Part shown: piece after piece, positions 9,032-15,534 of the stretch
Layout of the letters: every line of letters starts with the position of its first letter
How positions within the stretch are numbered: the first letter of the stretch is position 1
Assembly (NCBI GenBank): GCA_947425785.1
Contig: CANEAY010000001.1
Coordinates: 62,001 to 126,000, forward strand
Direction: 5' to 3'
DNA length: 64,000 nt
Source: an uncultured Pseudoflavonifractor sp.
GTDB taxonomy: Bacteria > Bacillota > Clostridia > Oscillospirales > Oscillospiraceae
Position numbers and translations under genes: made by a program
Notes under the pieces: model-generated
Told to the model about the DNA's origin: nothing
What the model saw: the letters and a program-made list of their open reading frames with translations, nothing else
Database searches by the model: none

Positions 9032-9972
9032 AAGAGAGCCTCCCGGATGGTGGTAATATTGGCGTTCATAGCGTCCAGGTAAGGCTGGATGCCCGCACCT
9101 TCGCCGGACATGAGCATGTCCAGCTCATAGACGGCACAGCCGGTCTCCCGGGCGATGACCTCCGCCGTGGCCCGGGAGCCGTTCTTCTCCACGAAGATGG
9201 CGGGGATATCGTATTCCTGGATGAGTGCCGTGATCTCCTTGATCTCGGCGGCGGAGGCGGTGGAGCCTTCCTCCTCCTCGATGGCCTTCAGAAGATCCAG
9301 GCCAAAGGCGTCGGCAAAGTATTGGAAGCCGTCATGGAAGGTGATGAGCTGATTGGCGGCGCACACATCGGTCAGGGACAGGCTTCCGCCGGTGACCTGG
9401 GCCGTCATGAGTTGGGCGATGTCCGCATCCTGAACGGTACCGCCCATGGCATCGTAGGTCAGGATGGCGTTGGTTCTGTACTGATCCTCATGACCCTCGT
9501 CCAGCACGGAGAGACCATCGGCGATCTGATACACCATGAGAGCGGCCCGGCGGGGATCCATCCAGTAGTGGGGGTCGTATTCCTCCTCGTGGTCATGGCC
9601 GTCGTGCCCCTGGTGCTCCAAGGTGGGCAGAAGCCCGATCCCCTCCGAGCAGTCGATGACCGCGGCGTCGGACTGCTCCAGGGCGTCCGCCATGAAGTCC
9701 TCCAGCCCAGCCCCGTTCATCACGATGACGTCGGCCCCCTCGATGGCCTTCATATTGTCCACGGTGAGGGCGTAGTCGTGGAGGCAGGAGGTCTGGGAGT
9801 TCACCAGAAGGCTCACCTCCACCCCCTCTATCCCTTCGGTGACGGCGGTGGTGAAGAGGTACACCGGGTAGGTGGTGGCCAGAATGTGCAGCTTGTCCTC
9901 CTCCGCCGGGGCCTGGCGGCAGCCGGAGAGGAGGAGCAGAGCCGCCAGCAGGGCGGCGGAGAGACGCTTCAT
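9028..9972 (-). CDS. znuA: Metal-binding lipoprotein of the Zn ABC importer (ZnuA/AdcA-like)
   Basis: A 314-residue substrate-binding lipoprotein. The signal peptide ends in the lipobox LLLSGC, so it is tethered outside the membrane. The histidine-rich loop EHQGHDGHDHEEEYDPHYWMDP near the middle is typical of zinc-specific cluster A-I proteins; further ligands are expected in TFHDGF and VEKNGS. Start choice: the ATG at 9972 has GGCAGG nine bases upstream. A TTG at 9993 overlaps the preceding stop as TTGA and would add seven residues; I cannot exclude it. Confidence 0.92.
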   Translation of the reverse strand: MKRLSAALLAALLLLSGCRQAPAEEDKLHILATTYPVYLFTTAVTEGIEGVEVSLLVNSQTSCLHDYALTVDNMKAIEGADVIVMNGAGLEDFMADALEQSDAAVIDCSEGIGLLPTLEHQGHDGHDHEEEYDPHYWMDPRRAALMVYQIADGLSVLDEGHEDQYRTNAILTYDAMGGTVQDADIAQLMTAQVTGGSLSLTDVCAANQLITFHDGFQYFADAFGLDLLKAIEEEEGSTASAAEIKEITALIQEYDIPAIFVEKNGSRATAEVIARETGCAVYELDMLMSGEGAGIQPYLDAMNANITTIREALL

Positions 9973-9989
9973 AAGGGGAGACCTGCCTT

Positions 9990-11195
9990 TCAAAGTGTGG
10001 CGTCCAACACCTGGCCCTCCCGGGTCAGGAAGAGCTGGGCCGGGGGGACTTGGGAGGAGAAGAGCACTGGGGAGAGGGTGGCGGCGTAGCTCCCCGCGTG
10101 GGTGAGGGCCACCGCGTCCCCCACCTCCAGCCGGGGCAGGTTCACGTCCTTGGCCACCACATCAGCGGCGGTGCAGAGGCTCCCCACCAGGGTCACCGTC
10201 TCGGTCTCCCCGGCGTCGGTGAGGGCAAGGATGCGGAAGGGGTCGGTGCAGGTAAAAAGGGGCTCACAGGGGGCGGGATTGGCGGAATACCCCTTCACCA
10301 GCTGGGCCAGAGAGGGCCGCAGGAAGCCATTGAGGGTGGCGTTCAGGATGACAAAGGTCTTGCCCTGGGACACCTTTTTGTCCATGACCTGGGTCACGTA
10401 GACCCCACTGGGCCCCGCCGCGTACCGCCCGGTCTCCAAAAGGAGCCTTGTGCGGGGAAGCTTGGCCTTCAAGGCTCCAAGGGTGGCCCCCAGGGCGGCG
10501 GTGTCCAGCTCCCCGTCCTCCGGGGCGTAGGGGATGCCCAGGCCGGAGCCCAGATTGAGGAACTCCAGCTCCCGGCCCAAAACTGACTGGAAGCGGAGAG
10601 CCATAGCCACAAGGGCCTCGTAATAGGCGGCCAGGGTAGGGGCGTGAAGCTCCTGACTGCGCAGGTGGACATGAAGGCCCACCACCGTCACATTGGGCCA
10701 GCGGCCCTTCTGGGCCAGGGCTTCCAGGGCCTGCTCCTCGTCCACGCCGAACTTGGAGGGGGAACCCTTCCCGCCGCCGAAGCTGTAGTCCGGGTTGACC
10801 CGCAGGCCCACGGCCACCGGCTTTCCCAGCCCGGCGGCGATGGCTTGGATGCGATCCAGCTCTCCCAGGCTGTCGGCCACCAGGGTGGAGAGGGGGAGGG
10901 CGGCGGCCAGGTCGGCCTGGCTTTTACCGGGGGTGGAGTAGTAGATCTGATGGGGCTTCAAGCCCAGCCGGGCGGAGCACTCCACCTCTCCCAGGCTGGC
11001 GGCGTCGGAGCCCAGGCCGTGGGCGAAGAGGGTACGCAGCACCGCCGGGGCGGGATTGCACTTCACCGAGTAGAGAAGCTCCGCCGCCGGCAAGTCCCGG
11101 CGCAGCTTGTCGGAGCGCTGGGCCAGGGTGGCCTCGTCATAGAGATAAAAGCTGGGATATGTTTGAGAGAGCTCTCGCAGAAGGGCCTTGTTCAT
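9990..11195 (-). CDS. PLP-dependent decarboxylase, LysA/ornithine decarboxylase (fold-type III) family
   Basis: A 401-residue alanine-racemase-fold decarboxylase. The PLP lysine is K45 in YSVKCNPAP. HVHLRSQ, GSGLGIPY and the GRYAAG phosphate-binding stretch follow in order. Near residue 341 the C-terminal active-site motif reads GSLCTAADV; diaminopimelate decarboxylases have CES and ornithine decarboxylases CD at the C-T position, so the usual acidic partner after the catalytic Cys is replaced by Thr. The substrate is therefore uncertain, and LysA is not safe as a name. The stop codon overlaps the alternative TTG start of znuA, so it is coupled to the zinc importer. Start ATG 11195 has GGAGGTAAGGA upstream. 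Confidence 0.82.
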   Translation of the reverse strand: MNKALLRELSQTYPSFYLYDEATLAQRSDKLRRDLPAAELLYSVKCNPAPAVLRTLFAHGLGSDAASLGEVECSARLGLKPHQIYYSTPGKSQADLAAALPLSTLVADSLGELDRIQAIAAGLGKPVAVGLRVNPDYSFGGGKGSPSKFGVDEEQALEALAQKGRWPNVTVVGLHVHLRSQELHAPTLAAYYEALVAMALRFQSVLGRELEFLNLGSGLGIPYAPEDGELDTAALGATLGALKAKLPRTRLLLETGRYAAGPSGVYVTQVMDKKVSQGKTFVILNATLNGFLRPSLAQLVKGYSANPAPCEPLFTCTDPFRILALTDAGETETVTLVGSLCTAADVVAKDVNLPRLEVGDAVALTHAGSYAATLSPVLFSSQVPPAQLFLTREGQVLDATL

Positions 11196-11213
11196 GTGTC
11201 CTTACCTCCAAAA

Positions 11214-11255
11214 AAATCGGATATAACAGCTGTATTCAGCCATTATATCCGATTT
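11214..11255 (-). terminator. 13-bp inverted repeat: terminator of the P1B operon, overlapping the next promoter
   Basis: Perfect 13-bp arms at 11214-11226 and 11243-11255, with an inner GCTG/CAGC pair. On the minus strand a run of seven T follows, so transcripts from the ATPase side should terminate here. The upstream arm contains the -10 hexamer of the decarboxylase promoter. Confidence 0.75.
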
Positions 11256-11270
11256 CTGCCCATTTGTAAA
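11242..11270 (-). promoter_or_regulatory. Promoter of the decarboxylase-znuACB operon
   Basis: On the minus strand TTTACA (11265-11270) and TATAAT (11242-11247) are 17 bp apart, giving a near-consensus sigma-A promoter about 45 bp before the decarboxylase ATG. The -10 lies inside one arm of the terminator stem. Confidence 0.78.
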
Positions 11271-11286
11271 ATGAGCGCTCGCTCAT
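11271..11286. promoter_or_regulatory. ArsR-like operator dyad next to the decarboxylase-zinc promoter
   Basis: A 16-bp perfect palindrome, ATGAGCG/CGCTCAT around CT, abutting the -35 element. It keeps the ATGA-N8-TCAT half-site spacing of the dyad at the arsR promoter (14398-14421), and over 20 bp the two sites agree at 16 positions. It also covers the stop codon of the P1B ATPase. A binding role is inferred. Confidence 0.5.
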
Positions 11287-13139
11287 ATGTTTTTATCGAT
11301 TTTCAAGGCCCGAGTGGCGTTCAAAATGGCGATGACGCTGACCCCCACGTCGGCAAAGGTGGCCTCCCACATATTGGCCACGCCGAAAATGCCCATCAGC
11401 AGGAAGACGGCCTTTACCGCCAGGGCGAAGACGATGTTCTGGTTGGCAATGCGCAGGGTCTTTCGGGCCATGGCGATAGCTTGGGAGAGCTTGGAGGGCT
11501 TGTCGTCCATGAGCACCACGTCGGCAGCCTCGATGGCGGCGTCGCTGCCCAGAGCGCCCATGGCCACTCCCACGTCGGCCCGGGAGAGGACGGGGGCGTC
11601 GTTGATGCCGTCGCCAACAAAGACCAGCACCCCCTTGGGAGCCTTCTCCGTCAGCAGGGCCTCCACCCGCTCCACCTTATCAGCGGGGAGGAGCTGGGCG
11701 TGTACCTCGTCCAGTCCCAGCTCGGCGCCCACCGCCTTGCCCACCTCCTGGGCGTCCCCGGTGAGCATAACGGTCTTGCGAACCCCGGAGCGCTTCAGGT
11801 CGGCGATGGCCTGCTTGGCGTCCGGCTTCACCGCGTCGGAGATGACAATGTGGCCCAGATACTCCCCCTGGGCAGCCACGTGGACGGTGGTGCCCACATG
11901 GTGGCAGGGGTGCCAGGAGACCCCGCAGTCCTCCATGAGCTTGTCGTTGCCCACATAAATGGTAACATCGTCCACATCGGCTTTTACTCCACGGCCGGCG
12001 ATCTCCGCCACATTGCCCACCCGGCTGTCGTCGATCTCCTGGTTCCAGGCGTCCCGGAGGGAGCGGGCGATGGGGTGGTTAGACCAGCTCTCCGCCAGGG
12101 CGGCCAGCTCCAAAAGCCGGGATTCCGGGCACTTGTCCGGGTGGATGGCGGTGACGTTGAACACCCCCTGGGTCAGGGTGCCGGTCTTGTCAAAGACCAC
12201 GATCTCGGCCCGGGCCAGGGCCTCCAGATAGTTGCTGCCCTTGACCAGGATGCCCGCCTTGGAGCAGCCGCCGATGCCGCCGAAGAAGGTGAGGGGCACC
12301 GAGATGACCAGGGCGCAGGGGCAGGAGATGACCAGGAAGATAAGGGCCTGCTCAAACCACTTGCTCCATTCTCCGCCCCCCAGCAGGGGAGGCAGGACAG
12401 CCAGCAGAACGGCTCCAATGACCACCGCCGGGGTGTAGTACCGGGCGAAACGGGTGATGAACTGCTCCGCCTTGGCCTTCTTGGTGGTGGAGTTTTCCAC
12501 CAAGTCCAAAATTTTTGCCACGGTGGAGTCCTCAAAGGCCTTGGTGGTGCGCACCCGGAGAAGGCCAGAGAGGTTGACGCAGCCGGAGATCACGTCGTCC
12601 CCCTCCGTCACGTCCCTGGGCAGGGACTCCCCGGTGAGGGCGGCGGTGTTGAGGGTGGAGGCGCCCTCCAGCACCACCCCGTCAATGGGCACCCGCTCGC
12701 CGGGCTTGATGACGATGGTCTCACCCACCGCCACCTCCTCCGGGTCTACGGTCTCTACCACGCCATCCCGCTCCACGTTGGCCTCCTCGGGGCGGATGTC
12801 CATGAGGGCGGCAATGGACTGGCGGGAGCGGCCCACGGCCACATTTTGGAACAGCTCTCCCACCTGGTAGAAGAGCATGACGAAGACCGCCTCGGGGCAC
12901 TCCCCGATGGCCAGGGCCCCCACAGTGGCGATGGCCATGAGGAAGTTCTCGTCAAAGACCTGGCCGTTGGCGATGTTGCGGATGGCTTTCCAGAGGATGT
13001 CCCAGCCGATGATGAAATAGGGGATGAGGAAAAGAAAGATGGAGGGGAACGGGAGAGGGGTGGGCCAGAGCTGGCACACCGCCAGCAGGATAGCGGCCAC
13101 AATGATACGCAGCAGGGTCTTCTTCTGTTTTTTGTTCAT
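11283..13139 (-). CDS. P1B-type heavy-metal ATPase (Zn/Cd/Pb exporter, ZntA/CadA-like) without N-terminal HMA domain
   Basis: A 618-residue heavy-metal-translocating ATPase. Family motifs are all present: TGES in the actuator domain, the CPC metal site in SCPCALVIS, DKTGTLT with the phosphorylated Asp, the HP signature in SNHPIARS, and GDGINDAPVL. The last helix keeps the Asp-x-Gly of the P1B-2 (Zn/Cd/Pb) class in FADVGVSV. No HMA domain is fused at the N-terminus; a free HMA protein is encoded two genes upstream. It should export excess Zn, Cd or Pb under control of the ArsR protein that heads the operon. Confidence 0.93.
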   Translation of the reverse strand: MNKKQKKTLLRIIVAAILLAVCQLWPTPLPFPSIFLFLIPYFIIGWDILWKAIRNIANGQVFDENFLMAIATVGALAIGECPEAVFVMLFYQVGELFQNVAVGRSRQSIAALMDIRPEEANVERDGVVETVDPEEVAVGETIVIKPGERVPIDGVVLEGASTLNTAALTGESLPRDVTEGDDVISGCVNLSGLLRVRTTKAFEDSTVAKILDLVENSTTKKAKAEQFITRFARYYTPAVVIGAVLLAVLPPLLGGGEWSKWFEQALIFLVISCPCALVISVPLTFFGGIGGCSKAGILVKGSNYLEALARAEIVVFDKTGTLTQGVFNVTAIHPDKCPESRLLELAALAESWSNHPIARSLRDAWNQEIDDSRVGNVAEIAGRGVKADVDDVTIYVGNDKLMEDCGVSWHPCHHVGTTVHVAAQGEYLGHIVISDAVKPDAKQAIADLKRSGVRKTVMLTGDAQEVGKAVGAELGLDEVHAQLLPADKVERVEALLTEKAPKGVLVFVGDGINDAPVLSRADVGVAMGALGSDAAIEAADVVLMDDKPSKLSQAIAMARKTLRIANQNIVFALAVKAVFLLMGIFGVANMWEATFADVGVSVIAILNATRALKIDKNI

Positions 13140-13152
13140 AAGCTACCACTCC

Positions 13153-13767
13153 TTAGAAGGGCTGGGGTTTGCGGCATACCGCCAGTCCCACCGGCATGGC
13201 TCCCACTACCCGTGTCACCTCCACCGGCAGGCCCTGGCCGGCCAGAAAGGCCCGGTAGGAGCCCAGGGTGAACTTCCAATAGGGGCGGAAGCCGAAGTAT
13301 TGATAGATAGTGACAAAGGGCTTGAAAAAGAGACTGGTCTCCCCCTGAAGGTAGGTGGGCAGGATGAGCATCCCGCCGGGGGCGGTGACCCGCCACAGCT
13401 CCTTCACTGCCGTCTCCGGCTGAAGCAGGAGGTGGAGCACATTGGCGGCAATGACCACGTCGTAGGTGCCGTCCGCCTCGGGCAGGGAATTGAGGTCACG
13501 CTGGGAGAAGGAGATATTGGTCTTTCCGCAGCGTTTGACCTTCTTTTCCGCCTGGGAGAGCATGGCGGGGGAGAGGTCGGTGCACAGCACCGACCCGGCG
13601 TTTTCCGCGGCAGCCAGGGAAAACTCCCCCGTGCCGGCGGCGCAGTCCAGCACCGAAGACCACTGGGGGACGAGCTGTCCCACCCGGCGGACGGTCTCGG
13701 CGTTGGCCTTGCGGTTAAAGAGCTCTGCCAGGTCATAGACCTTGGCCACTTTGTCCCAGAAGGTCAT
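13153..13767 (-). CDS. Class I SAM-dependent methyltransferase
   Basis: A roughly 204-residue Rossmann-fold methyltransferase of the UbiE-like group. Motif I is LDCAAGTGEF near residue 43, followed by CTDLSPAML (motif II) and YDVVIAANVLHLL. It lies between the HMA protein and the P1B ATPase, 13 bp before the latter. The substrate is unknown. It lacks the cysteine pattern of ArsM arsenite methylases, so metal methylation is not supported. Start: ATG 13767, or a GTG at 13773 that overlaps the upstream stop as GTGA; neither has a clear ribosome site, which fits translational coupling. Confidence 0.8.
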   Translation of the reverse strand: MTFWDKVAKVYDLAELFNRKANAETVRRVGQLVPQWSSVLDCAAGTGEFSLAAAENAGSVLCTDLSPAMLSQAEKKVKRCGKTNISFSQRDLNSLPEADGTYDVVIAANVLHLLLQPETAVKELWRVTAPGGMLILPTYLQGETSLFFKPFVTIYQYFGFRPYWKFTLGSYRAFLAGQGLPVEVTRVVGAMPVGLAVCRKPQPF

Positions 13768-13769
13768 GG

Positions 13770-13988
13770 TCACAGAACGATGGTGCAGTCGGGCTCCACC
13801 TTTTTGCAGACCTTCACCACCTGGGCCATGATGTCGTCAAAGCGGCCATCGTCGGCCTCGATGGTGAGCCTCTGCTGGATGAAGCTGACGGTGGCGGCGG
13901 TGACGCCGTCGATCTTGTTGATGGCGTCCTCCATCTTGGCAGCGCAGTTGGCGCAGTCCAGATCAATGAGCTTGAATTTCTTTTTCAT
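13770..13988 (-). CDS. Free-standing heavy-metal-associated (HMA) domain protein, CopZ-like
   Basis: A 72-residue ferredoxin-like metallochaperone with the metal-binding DCANCAAKM loop (Cys12 and Cys15). It probably hands metal to, or regulates, the P1B ATPase two genes downstream, which lacks its own HMA domain. The Asp before the first Cys in DCANC is more typical of Zn/Cd/Pb than of Cu(I) domains. The ATG at 13988 has AAAGGAG eight bases upstream and is preferred over an in-frame GTG at 14006 that overlaps the arsR stop. Confidence 0.9.
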   Translation of the reverse strand: MKKKFKLIDLDCANCAAKMEDAINKIDGVTAATVSFIQQRLTIEADDGRFDDIMAQVVKVCKKVEPDCTIVL

Positions 13989-14002
13989 GGTGAGTTCTCC
14001 TT

Positions 14003-14377
14003 TCACTCTTCTATATGCTCCATACCTTGTGCAAGTATAGTGACTACGTGCTCGTCAGCCAGGGAATAGAAAATGGTCTTGCCCTCCCGCCGGTATTTGA
14101 CCAGCTTGGACTGCTTCAACGCCCGAAGCTGGTGGGACACCGCCGATTGGGTCATGCCCAGCAGCTGGGTGATGGCTCCCACGCACAGCTCCGACTCATA
14201 CAGGGCATAGAGGATCTTGATGCGGGTGGAGTCGGCAAAGATGCGGAAGAAATCGGCCAGGTCGTAAAGGATATCCTCCTCCGGCAGCTGGGCACTGACC
14301 CGGCGCACCGCCTCGGTGTGGTCGTGGCCCGCTTCGCCGTCCAGAGCTTCTTCCATAAGCCGTTTTGTGTCATCCAT
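14003..14377 (-). CDS. ArsR/SmtB-family metal-sensing repressor (CzrA-like)
   Basis: A 124-residue winged-helix repressor. The DNA-binding helix-turn-helix is around MTQSAVSHQLRAL. The C-terminal helix carries D-x-H-x10-H-x2-E (in DEHVVTILAQGMEHIEE), matching the alpha-5 zinc site of SmtB/CzrA. A partial alpha-3 Cys signature remains as ELCVGA. It should repress its own operon until Zn (or Cd/Pb) binds. It is the first gene of the HMA/methyltransferase/ATPase operon, and an operator-like dyad lies at its promoter. Start ATG 14377 has GGAGG at good spacing. Confidence 0.93.
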   Translation of the reverse strand: MDDTKRLMEEALDGEAGHDHTEAVRRVSAQLPEEDILYDLADFFRIFADSTRIKILYALYESELCVGAITQLLGMTQSAVSHQLRALKQSKLVKYRREGKTIFYSLADEHVVTILAQGMEHIEE

Positions 14378-14397
14378 AGGGAGACCTCCTTTTTACA

Positions 14398-14421
14398 ACA
14401 TATGAACAAATGCTCATATGT
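14398..14421. promoter_or_regulatory. ArsR/SmtB-type operator upstream of arsR
   Basis: A 24-bp dyad, ACATATGA-N8-TCATATGT, with perfect 8-bp arms. It covers the predicted transcription start between the -10 element and the arsR start codon, the usual place for an SmtB-family autoregulatory site. Confidence 0.8.
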
Positions 14422-14431
14422 CTTTTTCTAT

Positions 14432-14459
14432 ATTATACACCGTAGGGCGACGGTGTCAA
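14432..14459 (-). promoter_or_regulatory. Promoter of the arsR operon
   Basis: On the minus strand TTGACA (14454-14459) and TATAAT (14432-14437) are both consensus, 16 bp apart. The spacer contains a small CACCGT/ACGGTG inverted repeat. Confidence 0.85.
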
Positions 14460-14538
14460 TAGCCGGGAGAGAAAAATTTGAGAATCAGCCTCTGTCCCCG
14501 GGAGATACTAAGAAAAACCTTTGAAAGGAGCACATTCT

Positions 14539-15483
14539 ATGGTCAATATCCAAAAGGCCGCCGTCATCGGCTGCGGCTTCGTAGGCTCGTCCATCGCCTT
14601 CGCCATGACCCAGACCGGCGTCTTTTCCGAGCTGGTGCTTATCGACGTGAACAGGGACAAGGCGGAAGGGGAGGCTATGGATCTCTCCCACGGCCTGCCC
14701 TTTGCCCGGCCCATGAAGATCTTCGCCGGGGACTACCCCGACCTGGCCGAGTGTGCCCTTGTCATCATCACCGCCGGGGCCAACCAGAAGCCCGAGGAGA
14801 CCCGGCTGGAGCTGGTGCAGAAGAATGTGGGTATCCTCAAGTCCATCATCCCCCAGATCGTCCGTTATAACCGGGAGGCCATCCTTTTGGTGGTGTCCAA
14901 CCCGGTGGACATCCTCACCTGGACGGCCCAAAAGCTCTCCGGCCTCCCGCCCCGGCAGGTCATAGGTTCCGGCACCGTGCTGGACACCGCCCGGCTCAAG
15001 TACCTGCTCAGCCAGCACCTGAATGTGGACGCCCGCAGTGTCCACGCCGTCATCGTGGGGGAGCACGGAGACAGCGAGCTGGCGGTGTGGAGCGGAGCCA
15101 ACGTCTCCGGGGTGGATCTGGATCACTTCTGCGAGCTGTGCGGCCACACCGCCCATAAGGAGAATATGGAGCGCATCTACCGGGATGTGCGGGATTCCGC
15201 CTACGAGATCATCGAGAAGAAGGGAGCCACTTACTACGGCATCGCCGCCGCGGTGAAGCGCATCGCCCTGAGCATCGTCCGGGACGAGCACTCGGTGCTC
15301 CCCGTCTCCACCCAGCTGGGCGGGCTCTATGGCGTGGAAGACCTGTGCATGAGCGTTCCCACCATAGTGGGCCGGGGCGGGGCCGAGCGGGTGCTGGAGA
15401 TCGAGCTGTCCAAAGAGGAGCGCGCCGCCTTCCAGTCTTCCGCCGCCACCCTCCGCCAGGTGGCTGACAGCTTGGGACTGTAA
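14539..15483 (+). CDS. ldh: L-lactate dehydrogenase
   Basis: A 314-residue NAD-dependent 2-hydroxyacid dehydrogenase converting pyruvate and NADH to L-lactate in fermentation. The dinucleotide loop is GCGFVGSS, and the catalytic His lies in VGEHGDSE. Gln in GANQKPEETR sits where lactate dehydrogenases have Gln and malate dehydrogenases have Arg, which supports lactate specificity. Start ATG 14539 follows AAAGGAG. The gene is monocistronic and divergent from the arsR operon, with a terminator shared with the pyrophosphatase gene. Confidence 0.94.
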   Translation: MVNIQKAAVIGCGFVGSSIAFAMTQTGVFSELVLIDVNRDKAEGEAMDLSHGLPFARPMKIFAGDYPDLAECALVIITAGANQKPEETRLELVQKNVGILKSIIPQIVRYNREAILLVVSNPVDILTWTAQKLSGLPPRQVIGSGTVLDTARLKYLLSQHLNVDARSVHAVIVGEHGDSELAVWSGANVSGVDLDHFCELCGHTAHKENMERIYRDVRDSAYEIIEKKGATYYGIAAAVKRIALSIVRDEHSVLPVSTQLGGLYGVEDLCMSVPTIVGRGGAERVLEIELSKEERAAFQSSAATLRQVADSLGL

Positions 15484-15487
15484 AACG

Positions 15488-15525
15488 AAACGGGACGCCG
15501 CTTTCAAAGCGGCGTCCCGTTTTTA
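15488..15525. terminator. Bidirectional terminator between ldh and the pyrophosphatase gene
   Basis: A long stem, AAACGGGACGCCGC paired with GCGGCGTCCCGTTT, around a short A/T loop, with T-runs in both directions. Confidence 0.92.
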
Positions 15526-15534
15526 CTGTATCTT

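Noticed and set aside
9990..11195. Calling the decarboxylase lysA outright
   Set aside because: The acidic residue after the catalytic Cys that LysA uses for diaminopimelate is Thr here, and there are no lysine or DAP genes nearby.
10644..13271. Very long open frame on the plus strand opposite the decarboxylase and P1B ATPase
   Set aside because: Its translation is Gly/His/Gln/Val-rich without domain signals, and it is antisense to genes with clear motifs. Such frames are expected opposite GC-rich genes; the same holds for those opposite feoB (42-2105) and hppA (15685-17688).
13153..13767. Arsenite methyltransferase ArsM
   Set aside because: The conserved cysteine set of ArsM is missing, despite the ArsR neighbour.
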